Shown piece by piece: positions 1 to 7,276 of a DNA stretch of 50,336 bases (the first letter of the stretch is position 1; each line of letters opens with the position of its first letter). The stretch lies in contig CAMYZO010000011.1 in the NCBI GenBank assembly GCA_947303855.1, positions 1-50,336 of the forward strand, given 5' to 3'. Source of the DNA: an uncultured Prevotellaceae bacterium (GTDB lineage: Bacteria > Bacteroidota > Bacteroidia > Bacteroidales > Bacteroidaceae). Position numbers and translations under genes: made by a program. The notes beneath the pieces are model-generated. The model was not told where the DNA came from. It searched no databases and was given only the letters and a program-made list of their open reading frames with translations.

Positions 1-948
1 GCCTACAACTACGAGTCGATGCTCGACGACGACAAGAACATCCGCATGTTTGGTGCCACCGTCGGCTGGGGTAAGCGTCTGCGCTGGCCCGATGACTACT
101 TCCAGTTCATGGCCACTCTCGGCTACACCCGCTACATGCTGCGCGACTGGAACTACTTCTATATCTCCAACGGTAACTGTAACAACCTGAACCTCGGTCT
201 GACGCTGTCGCGTACATCTACCGACAACCAGTTGTTCCCGCGCCGTGGCTCTGAGTTCCTGCTCTCGCTGACGATGACGCCGCCCTGGTCACTCTTCGAC
301 GGCAAGGACTATGCCAACCTGGCCCTCAACTCCACATCAGCCAACTACGACAAGGAACTACAGGACATGTACCGGTGGATTGAATACCACAAGTGGAAGT
401 TCAAGTCGCGCACCTACACAGCCCTTACAGGCGGACAGAAATGCTTCGTGCTGATGACCCGTGTAGAGATGGGCCTGTTAGGCTCCTATAACAGCGACAA
501 GAAGTCGCCTTTCGAGACCTTCTATGTCGGTGGCGACGGCATGAGTGGCTACAGCTACAGCTATGCTGAAGAGACCGTCGGTCTGCGCGGCTATGACAAC
601 GGCTCTATCTCCACGTCGGCAGCCTACACTGAGTCGACGGGTCGCCGCACGTCGAACAATGCCTACGCCTACGACCGCTTCACACTGGAGCTGCGCTATC
701 CCTTCATGCTGGGCAACACCACCATCTACGGTCTCGGCTTCTTAGAGGGCGGTAACGCCTGGGCCGACCTGAAGAAGATCAACCCCTTCAACCTGAAGAA
801 ATCGGCCGGTCTTGGTGTGCGCATCTTCCTGCCTATGGTGGGTCTGATGGGTATCGACTGGGCCTACGGCTTCGACAAGGTGTACACCAGCGGCGGTTGG
901 AACAAGGGCGGCAGCCAGTTCCACTTCGTGCTGGGTCAGGAGTTCTAA
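1..948 (+). CDS. bamA: BamA outer-membrane assembly protein, C-terminal part (5' truncated by window)
   Basis: The reading frame is open from base 1, so the gene begins upstream of the window. The visible ~315 residues are rich in alternating aromatic/polar strands of a 16-stranded Omp85 barrel. They include the VGGDGMSG and VGLRGYDNGS region, where the conserved loop-6 type RGY motif sits, and the chain ends in HFVLGQEF with a terminal phenylalanine, as expected of a BAM substrate. In the family this is the central barrel that inserts outer-membrane proteins. Placement directly ahead of three skp/ompH genes and murI fits the usual Bacteroidales order. POTRA domains would lie upstream and are not visible. 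Another Omp85 member such as TamA is possible but less likely in this context. Confidence 0.9.
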   Translation, partial: AYNYESMLDDDKNIRMFGATVGWGKRLRWPDDYFQFMATLGYTRYMLRDWNYFYISNGNCNNLNLGLTLSRTSTDNQLFPRRGSEFLLSLTMTPPWSLFDGKDYANLALNSTSANYDKELQDMYRWIEYHKWKFKSRTYTALTGGQKCFVLMTRVEMGLLGSYNSDKKSPFETFYVGGDGMSGYSYSYAEETVGLRGYDNGSISTSAAYTESTGRRTSNNAYAYDRFTLELRYPFMLGNTTIYGLGFLEGGNAWADLKKINPFNLKKSAGLGVRIFLPMVGLMGIDWAYGFDKVYTSGGWNKGGSQFHFVLGQEF

Positions 949-950
949 GC

Positions 951-1121
951 GGGCTTCGCCCTAATGAATAATGAATAATGAATAAAGAATAAAAATAACA
1001 AATAACGTTTTGGGAATATGAGATTAAATAGGATTGATAAGGGAATAATGAGCACAAGATGGATCATGCTGATGGCATTATTCATTATTCATTGTTCATT
1101 ATTCATTAGCCCTGTAAGGGC
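951..1121. repeat. Inverted pair of 7-mer tandem repeats with terminal GGGC hairpins
   Basis: Left arm: small hairpin GGGCTTCGCCC (951-961) followed by three copies of a TAATGAA-type 7-mer (962-985). Right arm: four ATTATTC/ATTGTTC 7-mers (1077-1104) followed by ATTA and the hairpin GCCCTGTAAGGGC (1109-1121). The two arms are reverse complements of each other in type and order, enclosing the start of ompH1. The right arm is translated as the signal-peptide core of that gene. Origin unknown; a repeat-derived element is inferred from the symmetry. Confidence 0.7.
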
Positions 1122-1578
1122 GCAGAAGTTTGCCCTGGTAGACATGGACTATATCCTGAAGAACGTGCCGGCCTATGAGCGTGCCAACGAGCAACTGGCG
1201 CAGGTATCGAAGAAATGGCAGGCAGAGGTGGACGCCCTCACCACGGAGGCCCAGACCCTGTACAAGAACTACCAGAACGAGCTGGTGTTCCTGTCGGCCG
1301 AACAGAAGAAGGCGAAGCAGGACGCTATCATGGAGAAAGAGAAACAGGCCGCTGAACTGAAGCGTAAGTACTTCGGACCAGAGGGTGAGCTCTTCAAGAA
1401 GCGCACCTCGCTGATGTCGCCCATCCAGGACGAGATCTACAACGCCATCAAGGATATCAGCGACCTGCGCGGCTACCAGCTAGTGTTAGACCGCGCCAGC
1501 GACAGCGGCATCATCTTCGGTTCGCCGAAGATTGACATCAGCAACGAGGTGCTGCAGAAGCTAGGCTATTCCCACTAA
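1048..1578 (+). CDS. OmpH/Skp family periplasmic chaperone (paralogue 1)
   Basis: About 176 residues: a signal peptide ending in SPVRAQ, then KFALVDMDYILKNVPAYERA, which matches the conserved start of OmpH/Skp chaperones, then a long alpha-helical coiled segment rich in E, K and Q and a short C-terminal region. Skp-type trimers hold unfolded outer-membrane proteins in the periplasm for delivery to BAM, which fits the position after bamA. I prefer ATG 1048 because AAGGGA lies just upstream and it gives a normal n-region; ATG 1018 is an in-frame alternative. The hydrophobic core (ALFIIHCSLFIS) is encoded by a 7-mer DNA tandem repeat, unlike a normal conserved signal sequence. Confidence 0.88.
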   Translation: MSTRWIMLMALFIIHCSLFISPVRAQKFALVDMDYILKNVPAYERANEQLAQVSKKWQAEVDALTTEAQTLYKNYQNELVFLSAEQKKAKQDAIMEKEKQAAELKRKYFGPEGELFKKRTSLMSPIQDEIYNAIKDISDLRGYQLVLDRASDSGIIFGSPKIDISNEVLQKLGYSH

Positions 1579-1619
1579 CCCATAAGGCTCATAAGCCCCA
1601 TAAGCCCCATGAGCCCCAT
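1579..1619. repeat. 9-mer tandem repeat (CCCATAAGC type), 4.5 copies
   Basis: Consecutive units CCCATAAGG, CTCATAAGC, CCCATAAGC, CCCATGAGC and CCCAT begin immediately after the ompH1 stop codon and end 32 nt before ompH2. There is no coding role. The repeat fills most of the spacer between two genes that look co-transcribed. Confidence 0.8.
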
Positions 1620-1651
1620 CAAAAAAACAACCCCAAAAAAATAAAGCAAAA

Positions 1652-2158
1652 ATGAAAAAGTTTATCATCTGCGCTATCTGCGCCATCTGCGGTTTCACCA
1701 CCGCCAACGCACAGGCCAAGTTCGGCCACGTGAACACTCAAGAGATTATCCAGGCCATGCCAGAATACAACAAGGCCAAGACCGAGATTGAAGCTCTGAC
1801 CAGCCAGTATGAGGCCGACCTGAAGTCGATGCAGGACGAACTGCAGAAGAAGGGCGAGGCTTTCGAGAAGGAGCAGGCCACCCTGCCCGACAACATCAAG
1901 CAGCGCCGCCAGCAGGAACTGCAGGACATGTACCAGAAGATTCAGCAGAGCTATCAGGACAACCAGCAGGCCCTTGCCAAGGCTCAACAGGAGAAGATGC
2001 AGGCCATCACCACCAAGGTGCTCGACGCTATCAAGGCTGTCGGCCAGGCTGGCGGCTACGTCTATGTCATGGAGATGGGTGCCGGCATCCCGTATATCAG
2101 CACCACCCTGTCTACCGACGTCACCGCTCAGGTGAAGCAGAAGCTCGGACTGAAGTAA
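1652..2158 (+). CDS. OmpH/Skp family periplasmic chaperone (paralogue 2)
   Basis: 168 residues. A signal peptide ending near TTANAQA is followed by AKFGHVNTQEIIQAMPEYNK, the OmpH/Skp signature, then a long charged helical hairpin (roughly residues 45-120) and a C-terminal segment YVYVMEMGAGIPYIS that resembles the YAFILN/YQLVLD segments of its two neighbours. It would act as a periplasmic holdase for BamA clients. Residues 6-14 (ICAICAICG) are encoded by three in-frame copies of a 9-mer. A strong hairpin terminator follows, so it probably ends the bamA-ompH1-ompH2 transcript. Confidence 0.9.
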   Translation: MKKFIICAICAICGFTTANAQAKFGHVNTQEIIQAMPEYNKAKTEIEALTSQYEADLKSMQDELQKKGEAFEKEQATLPDNIKQRRQQELQDMYQKIQQSYQDNQQALAKAQQEKMQAITTKVLDAIKAVGQAGGYVYVMEMGAGIPYISTTLSTDVTAQVKQKLGLK

Positions 2159-2181
2159 ACAGCCGACAGTTCTGACGAGAT

Positions 2182-2217
2182 AAAGAGGGTGCATCCATTT
2201 TTGCACCCTCTTTTTTT
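2182..2217 (+). terminator. Rho-independent terminator after ompH2
   Basis: Perfect 12-bp stem AAAGAGGGTGCA (2182-2193) with TGCACCCTCTTT (2202-2213), 8-nt loop, continuing into a run of T. It lies 24 nt beyond the ompH2 stop and is followed by a separate promoter for the next gene. Confidence 0.92.
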
Positions 2218-2281
2218 GGGGAGTGACAAATGCGGGCACAGATGGAAATACACAAAAAAGATGCTAAAAGAAAGGCGGTGC

Positions 2282-2313
2282 TTTGGTGGTATGCAGATTG
2301 TTTTGTAACTTTG
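2282..2313 (+). promoter_or_regulatory. Bacteroidetes-type promoter of ompH3-murI
   Basis: TTTG (2282-2285), 20-nt spacer, TAACTTTG (2306-2313). This matches the phylum's -33/-7 pattern. The ATG of ompH3 lies 34 nt downstream. Confidence 0.75.
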
Positions 2314-2347
2314 CAGGCGATTAATCAAGAGTAAACTAACAGACGAT

Positions 2348-2872
2348 ATGAAAAGACTGATACTATTGATATGCTGCTGCGCCTGCATGGCTGTTGTGCA
2401 TGGGCAGGACAGCACACGGGTGTTCCGCTACGGCTATCTCAGCTACGACAGCATCCTGGTGAACATGCCCGGCTACGCCCTGGTGCAGACGACGATGGCA
2501 GAAATGCGGGCACAGTATGAGGCCGAGTTGAAGCGGGTGGAGCAGGACTTCAACCTGAAGTACGAGGAGTTTTTAGAGGGTCAGCGCGACTTTCCCGAGA
2601 CCATTCTCCGTAAGCGACAGACTGAGTTGAAGGAACTGTTAGAGCGTAACATTGCCTTCAAGGCTGAGAGCAGGCAGCTGTTGCAGAAAGCCGAAGCCGA
2701 TGCAATGGCGCCGCTGAAAGCCCGGCTGGCAGAGGCCCTGGCCGCCGTCGGTCGCCAAAACGGCTATGCTTTTATCCTCAACACCGATGCCAACGCCGTG
2801 CCCTTCATCAACCCCGAGATGGGTGAAGACATCAGTGAAAAGGTCATTGAACAACTGACAAACAAACAATAG
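2348..2872 (+). CDS. OmpH/Skp family periplasmic chaperone (paralogue 3)
   Basis: 174 residues. Signal peptide MKRLILLICCCACMAVVHGQ, then VFRYGYLSYDSILVNMPGYA, the OmpH start motif with Y replacing some usual positions, a coiled helical hairpin of about 90 residues, and a C-terminal YAFILNTDANAVPFIN segment. It is more divergent than the two upstream copies. It has its own promoter after a terminator and sits 3 nt before murI, so it is likely co-transcribed with murI rather than with bamA. Role inferred from family: periplasmic holdase for outer-membrane proteins. Confidence 0.85.
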   Translation: MKRLILLICCCACMAVVHGQDSTRVFRYGYLSYDSILVNMPGYALVQTTMAEMRAQYEAELKRVEQDFNLKYEEFLEGQRDFPETILRKRQTELKELLERNIAFKAESRQLLQKAEADAMAPLKARLAEALAAVGRQNGYAFILNTDANAVPFINPEMGEDISEKVIEQLTNKQ

Positions 2873-2875
2873 GAC

Positions 2876-3718
2876 ATGGTTCATGGACTCCAGTCACTAC
2901 CGGGTCCCATCGGCGTCTTCGACAGCGGCTATGGTGGACTGACCATCTTGCATGGCATACGCCAGCTGATGCCCCAGTACGACTATCTCTATCTGGGCGA
3001 CAACGCACGGGCACCTTACGGACCGCGCTCGTTCGATGTGGTGTACGAGTTTACACGCCAGGCCGTACAGCGGCTCTTCGAGATGGGGTGCCATCTGGTT
3101 ATCTTAGGCTGCAACACGGCATCGGCCAAAGCCTTGCGTACCATCCAGCAGCACGACCTGCCACAGTGGGACCCTGAGCGCCGTGTGCTTGGCATCATAC
3201 GCCCCACCGCCGAGATCATCGGACAGCTCACGGCAAGCCGCCATGTGGGGGTCCTGGCCACGGAAGGAACTATCAAGAGCGAAAGCTACAATCTGGAAAT
3301 CCAAAAACTGTGGCCCGACATTACCGTTTCAGGCGTTGCCTGCCCTTTCTGGGTGCCGCTGGTAGAATACAACGAGGCCGACTCTCCCGGTGCCGACTAC
3401 TTTGTGAAGAAGCGCATTGACCAGATTATGCATCTGGACCCTCAGATAGATGCCCTCATCCTGGGCTGCACCCACTACCCGCTGCTGATGCCCAAGATTC
3501 TGAAATATCTGCCGGCCGGTGTGCGTGTCATCCCGCAGGGCGAGTATGTGGCCGACAGCCTGCAATGCTACTTCGAAAAGCATCCCGCCATTGAGCAGAA
3601 ATGTTCCCGGGGCCACAGCGTCCGCTATCTGACGACTGAGAATCCGGAAAAGTTCAAGGAGTCGGCACAAATTTTCCTGCATGAGCCCGTCGAAGTAGAG
3701 AACATCGTCCTAGGGTAA
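2876..3718 (+). CDS. murI: Glutamate racemase
   Basis: 280 residues, normal family length. Interconverts L- and D-glutamate for peptidoglycan precursor synthesis in the cytoplasm. Motifs seen: GVFDSGYGGLT (Asp16), DNARAPYG (residues 42-49), GCNTASA with catalytic Cys79, and GCTHYPLL with catalytic Cys198 and His200, so both catalytic cysteines are present. The start at 2876 gives a short N-terminal extension before PIGVFDSG and lies 3 nt after the ompH3 stop, indicating one transcript. Nothing unusual in the protein; the unusual palindromic element starts directly after its stop codon. Confidence 0.96.
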   Translation: MVHGLQSLPGPIGVFDSGYGGLTILHGIRQLMPQYDYLYLGDNARAPYGPRSFDVVYEFTRQAVQRLFEMGCHLVILGCNTASAKALRTIQQHDLPQWDPERRVLGIIRPTAEIIGQLTASRHVGVLATEGTIKSESYNLEIQKLWPDITVSGVACPFWVPLVEYNEADSPGADYFVKKRIDQIMHLDPQIDALILGCTHYPLLMPKILKYLPAGVRVIPQGEYVADSLQCYFEKHPAIEQKCSRGHSVRYLTTENPEKFKESAQIFLHEPVEVENIVLG

Positions 3719-4035
3719 GCAAAAAATAAGTAGCACCTCTAGCACCCGAAACTTATCTACTTGATTTTCAACACCTTTCAACGCCTGCCAAGTAGCACCT
3801 AAGTCACACCCGAGGTAGCACCCACAGCCACAGAAGTGATATTTCAGCGTTCAGGCTGGACAGCAAAAAATCCCGGCCTCTGACGAAAAAATCCAGTGTG
3901 GAAATTTTTGTCAGAGGCTGGGAGACATTCCGGGTGCTACCTTGGGTGTTAGATAGGTGTTAGGTCGCCACGTTCGGAGGGGCCTGATTCTCAAAGAGAT
4001 AAGTGTCGGGTGCTAGAGGTGCTACTTATTTTCTA
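3719..4035. repeat. ~310-bp imperfect palindrome with nested GTAGCACC repeats
   Basis: Outer arms 3723-3758 and 3997-4032 are reverse complements at 35 of 36 positions. Second arms 3793-3823 and 3932-3962 match at 26 of 31. A central stem joins 3872-3892 with 3902-3922 (core GCCTCTGAC/GTCAGAGGC). The arms repeat GTAGCACC or its complement GGTGCTAC. No protein-coding sense is evident. It begins directly after the murI stop and ends before the promoter of the FKBP cluster. It could be a non-autonomous mobile element or a structured RNA. Confidence 0.85.
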
Positions 4036-4108
4036 TATAATATAGGTACAAGGTGCGCTAAAATAAGTGAAAATTTGCAAATATGGACGTTAAATGAAAG
4101 AAAATGAG

Positions 4109-4116
4109 TAACTTTG
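4109..4116 (+). promoter_or_regulatory. -7 element upstream of first FKBP gene
   Basis: TAACTTTG followed by C, 42 nt before the ATG at 4159. No convincing TTTG at the -33 position was found, so only the -7 box is claimed. Confidence 0.6.
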
Positions 4117-4158
4117 CGCCGATTTTTGAGAATTACACATTATTATTATTAAGAAAGC

Positions 4159-4764
4159 ATGGATAAAGTAAGTTACGCCTTAGGTTTGGGCATTGGTCAG
4201 CAACTGGCACAAATGGGTGCCCAGGACCTGAACATCGACGATTTTGCACAGGCCATCAAGGACGTCATCAGCGGCAGCGAACTGAAAGTTCAGCACCGCG
4301 ACGCACAGCAGATTGTGCAGGAGTATTTTGCAGAAAAAGAGAAGGCCATGAATGCCCAGCGTGCTGAGGCAGGCAAGGTCCATAAGGAGGCCGGCGAGAA
4401 ATACCTGGCCGAAAATGCCAAGAAAGACGGTATCATCACACTGCCCAGCGGTCTGCAGTACCAGGTGCTGAAAGAAGGCAACGGCAAGAAGCCGTCGGCC
4501 AAGGACACCGTGAAATGCCACTATGAAGGTTTCCTTATTGACGGCACAGTGTTCGACAGCAGCGTTCAGCGCGGCGAACCCGCCACTTTCCCCCTGCAGC
4601 AGGTGATTGCCGGCTGGACAGAGGGCCTGCAGCTGATGCAGGAAGGAGCCAAGTACCGTTTCTTCATCCCCTACCGCCTGGCATACGGCGAGGGTGGTGC
4701 CGGTGCCTCCATTCCCCCCTTCGCAGCGCTTATTTTCGACGTTGAACTGATTCAGGTGATGTAA
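4159..4764 (+). CDS. FKBP-type peptidyl-prolyl isomerase, cytoplasmic (FklB/Mip-like)
   Basis: 201 residues without a signal peptide, beginning directly with MDKVSYALGLGIGQQLAQMG, the N-terminal dimerisation helix region of FklB/FkpA/Mip proteins. A helical linker (about 55-90) leads to the FKBP domain (about 95-201), with KCHYEGFLIDGTVFDSS, GWTEGLQLM, FIPYRLAYGEGG and LIFDVELI, which carry the usual FK506-site aromatic and Asp residues. It catalyses cis-trans isomerisation of Xaa-Pro bonds and assists folding. It is first of three tandem paralogues; the next two are exported, so this copy probably serves the cytoplasm. Spacing to the next gene is 57 nt. Confidence 0.92.
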   Translation: MDKVSYALGLGIGQQLAQMGAQDLNIDDFAQAIKDVISGSELKVQHRDAQQIVQEYFAEKEKAMNAQRAEAGKVHKEAGEKYLAENAKKDGIITLPSGLQYQVLKEGNGKKPSAKDTVKCHYEGFLIDGTVFDSSVQRGEPATFPLQQVIAGWTEGLQLMQEGAKYRFFIPYRLAYGEGGAGASIPPFAALIFDVELIQVM

Positions 4765-4821
4765 TAACGTCATAAAGATATAATGTAATAACGTAACAAC
4801 GACAAATAACAAAAAAAAGAA

Positions 4822-5700
4822 ATGAAAAAATTATCTATCGTAGCCGCTATGGCTATCGTAGCTGCTGGTTTCACAGCATGCAACAACGGTGCTCCGAAGG
4901 CCAGCCTGAAGAGCGATGTCGACTCGATGAGCTACGCCGTTGGTATGGCTCAGACTCAGGGTCTGAAGGAATATCTCGTTGACCGCGTCGGCATGGACAC
5001 CACCTACATGGGTGAGTTTATCAAGGGTCTGACCGAGGGTGCCAACGCTGGCGACAACAAGAAGAAGGCTGCTTACTATGCCGGTATCCAGATTGGCCAG
5101 CAGATTGCCAACCAAATGATGAAGGGCATCAACCAGGAAGTGTTTGGCGATGACTCTACCCAGACCATCTCTATGAAGAACTTCATGGCCGGCTTTATCA
5201 GCGGCACCACCGGCAAGCAGGGTATCATGACTATGGAGCAGGCTCAGACAGTAGCCCAGACCAAGATGCGTGAGATCAAGGCCCGCGTGCTGGAGAAGAC
5301 CTACGGCGAGAACAAGGCCGAGGGCGAGAAGTTCCTGGCTGAGAACGGCAAGAAGGAAGGCGTGGTCACTCTGCCCAGCGGCGTACAGTATCGTATCATC
5401 AAGGAGGGCACCGGTGCCATTCCTGCCGACACCTCACTGGTGAAGTGCCACTATGAGGGCCGTCTGCTCAACGACTCTGTATTCGACAGCTCTTACAAGC
5501 GCGGCGAGCCCATCAAGCTGCGTTGCAACCAGACCATCAAGGGCTGGACCGATGCCATGACCAAGATGCCTGCCGGCTCTATCTGGGAGGTTTACATTCC
5601 TCAGGAACTGGCTTACGCTGAGCGTCAGCAGGGTATCATCAAGCCCTTCTCTGTGCTGAAATTCAAGATTGAACTGTTAGAGGTAAACCCCGCTAAGTAA
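4822..5700 (+). CDS. FKBP-type peptidyl-prolyl isomerase lipoprotein (FkpA-like)
   Basis: 292 residues. The N-terminus MKKLSIVAAMAIVAAGFTAC is a lipoprotein signal with the lipid-accepting Cys at residue 20. An N-terminal FkpA-type helical domain starting DSMSYAVGMAQTQGLKEYL follows, then a C-terminal FKBP domain (about 185-290) with KCHYEGRLLNDSVFDSS, GWTDAMTKMP and YIPQELAYAERQ. The loop reads AERQQGIIKPFSVLKF instead of the usual GERGAG...IPP. Expected role: membrane-anchored periplasmic folding catalyst. The third paralogue starts 2 nt after its stop, so the two are certainly in one transcript. Confidence 0.92.
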   Translation: MKKLSIVAAMAIVAAGFTACNNGAPKASLKSDVDSMSYAVGMAQTQGLKEYLVDRVGMDTTYMGEFIKGLTEGANAGDNKKKAAYYAGIQIGQQIANQMMKGINQEVFGDDSTQTISMKNFMAGFISGTTGKQGIMTMEQAQTVAQTKMREIKARVLEKTYGENKAEGEKFLAENGKKEGVVTLPSGVQYRIIKEGTGAIPADTSLVKCHYEGRLLNDSVFDSSYKRGEPIKLRCNQTIKGWTDAMTKMPAGSIWEVYIPQELAYAERQQGIIKPFSVLKFKIELLEVNPAK

Positions 5701-5702
5701 TC

Positions 5703-6683
5703 ATGAAGAAGGTCATCCTTTTAGCACTCGCCGTCGTGGCGAGTGCTTCTTTTTGCACAGTTGATGCAAAGAAGAAAAAGAAGAAAGAGGTAGAGGCAGC
5801 ACCCGTGGTGCTTCCCGTTGAACTGAAGAGCAGCTCTGACTCTGTGAGTTATGCTGCCGGCATGTCTATTACCAATGGTCTGCTGCCTTTCCTGAAGCAG
5901 CAGCACGGCATCGACACAGCTCAGATTGCCATCTTCCTGAAGTCGTTCGAGGAGACCATCAAGGCCGGTGACAATCCCGAAGCCAAGGCCCGTATTGCCG
6001 GCGTTGAGATTGCCAACCAGGTGAAGACCCGTATGATACCCGGCATTACCAATGAGTTCAAGGACACGCCCGACTCCATCGAGGCCGACCTGCTGTACCG
6101 CGGTTTCACCGATGCCCTGAAGCAGGACACCACCCACTTCAAAGTGGCCGACGCCGAAACCTACTTCAAGCAGAAGCAGGAAGCCGACAAGAAGGCCAAG
6201 GAGGAGAAGCTGTGGGGTCCGAACCGCCGTGCCGGCGAACAGTTCCTGAAGGAGAACGCCACCAAGGACAGCGTCATCACCACGGCCAGCGGCCTTCAGT
6301 ATAAGGTGCTGGTCAAGGGCGAGGGTCAGGTGCCGCAGATGACTGATAAGGTACAGGTGAACTACGAAGGCCGCCTGATTGACGGCACCGTCTTCGACGC
6401 CTCAGCCAAGCATGGTGACAAGCCCGCCGAGTTCCGTCCCGACCAGGTTATCAAGGGCTGGACAGAGGCTCTGACAATGATGCCCGTGGGGTCGAAGTGG
6501 CAGCTGTACATCCCCCAGCAGCTGGCCTACGGCGAGCGTAACACCGGCAGCATCAAGCCCTACTCGGCCCTGATTTTCGATGTTGAGCTGGTGAGCATCG
6601 TCGGCGACAAGGCAGAAGAGCCTGCCAAGGCCGCCCCTGTCAAAGCCAAGGGGAAGAAGCCTGCCAGGAAAGGCAAGAAATAA
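5703..6683 (+). CDS. FKBP-type peptidyl-prolyl isomerase, exported, with Lys-rich ends
   Basis: 326 residues. Signal peptide MKKVILLALAVVASASFCTVDA is followed by a run of lysines (KKKKKKE), the FkpA-type helical domain (DSVSYAAGMSITNGLLPFL), an FKBP domain at about 205-300 (VNYEGRLIDGTVFDAS, GWTEALTMMP, YIPQQLAYGERNTG) and a basic Ala/Lys/Pro tail ending KGKKPARKGKK. The sequence SASFC is a weak lipobox, so lipid anchoring is uncertain. It begins 2 nt after the previous gene and is followed by a terminator. The basic tail is not part of the catalytic fold and might bind acidic surfaces or nucleic acid; that is speculation. Confidence 0.9.
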   Translation: MKKVILLALAVVASASFCTVDAKKKKKKEVEAAPVVLPVELKSSSDSVSYAAGMSITNGLLPFLKQQHGIDTAQIAIFLKSFEETIKAGDNPEAKARIAGVEIANQVKTRMIPGITNEFKDTPDSIEADLLYRGFTDALKQDTTHFKVADAETYFKQKQEADKKAKEEKLWGPNRRAGEQFLKENATKDSVITTASGLQYKVLVKGEGQVPQMTDKVQVNYEGRLIDGTVFDASAKHGDKPAEFRPDQVIKGWTEALTMMPVGSKWQLYIPQQLAYGERNTGSIKPYSALIFDVELVSIVGDKAEEPAKAAPVKAKGKKPARKGKK

Positions 6684-6695
6684 TGAAATTCTGAC

Positions 6696-6728
6696 AAGTG
6701 TGCCACAATTGTGGCACACTTTTTTATT
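6696..6728 (+). terminator. Terminator of the FKBP operon
   Basis: A 26-nt perfect palindrome, AAGTGTGCCAC with GTGGCACACTT around AATT (6696-6721), followed by a T-rich tract. It lies 12 nt after the third FKBP stop and immediately before the lrp promoter. Confidence 0.9.
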
Positions 6729-6744
6729 TTTTCCACCGTTTTTG

Positions 6745-6775
6745 TTGCATAATTCAGTTTAAATGCTTACTTTTG
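6745..6775 (+). promoter_or_regulatory. Promoter of the Lrp gene
   Basis: TTG (6745-6747; TTTG also at 6741-6744), 20-nt spacer, TACTTTTG (6768-6775) followed by C. The ATG at 6806 lies 30 nt downstream, which decides against any start upstream of the promoter. Confidence 0.72.
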
Positions 6776-6805
6776 CTGACAAATTGTAACATAACCAGAG
6801 AATTC

Positions 6806-7276
6806 ATGGAAAAAATTGACAATCTGGACAAGAAAATCCTAAGCATCTTGTCAAAGAACGCACGCATACCGTTCAAGGATGTGGCTGCCGAGTGCAACGT
6901 GTCGCGAGCTGCTATCCACCAGCGCGTACAACACCTTATTGAGGCCGGCGTCATCACCGGCAGCGGCTTCGACGTGAATCCGAAAAGCCTGGGCTACTCC
7001 ACCTGCACCTACGTGGGCATCAGCCTGGAGAAAGGCTCTATGTATAAAAACGTGGTCGAAGAGCTGCAGCATATTCCTGAAGTGGTAGAATGCCACTTCA
7101 CCACCGGCCCCTATACCATGCTGGTGAAACTCTACGCCCGCGACAACGAGCAGCTGATGGAACTGCTCAACGGCAAGCTGCAGGGCATCCACGGCGTGGT
7201 ATCCACAGAGACCCTCATATCACTGGAACAGAGTATCAAGCGCGAAATAGAGGTAAAGAATGATGAGGCACTTTGA
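6806..7276 (+). CDS. Lrp/AsnC family transcriptional regulator
   Basis: 156 residues. An N-terminal winged helix-turn-helix (NLDKKILSILSKNARIPFKD, then VAAECNVSRAAIHQRVQHLI) is followed by the GVITGSGFDVNPKSLGY linker and a C-terminal RAM/ligand-binding domain (about 65-145) with a GPYTMLVKLYARD strand and GVVSTETLISL. Such proteins sense amino acids and regulate adjacent metabolic genes. The frame is open further upstream, but the promoter and ribosome-entry region place the start at ATG 6806. It overlaps the next gene by 17 nt, so it probably controls the peptide-turnover genes that follow and its own promoter. Confidence 0.93.
   Translation: MEKIDNLDKKILSILSKNARIPFKDVAAECNVSRAAIHQRVQHLIEAGVITGSGFDVNPKSLGYSTCTYVGISLEKGSMYKNVVEELQHIPEVVECHFTTGPYTMLVKLYARDNEQLMELLNGKLQGIHGVVSTETLISLEQSIKREIEVKNDEAL

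Noticed and set aside
3719..4035. CRISPR array
   Set aside because: The GTAGCACC repeats are inverted as well as direct and irregularly spaced, with no unique spacers of constant length and no cas genes.
6698..6805. N-terminal extension of the Lrp-type protein
   Set aside because: It would start inside the FKBP terminator and upstream of a good promoter; family proteins start at the later Met.
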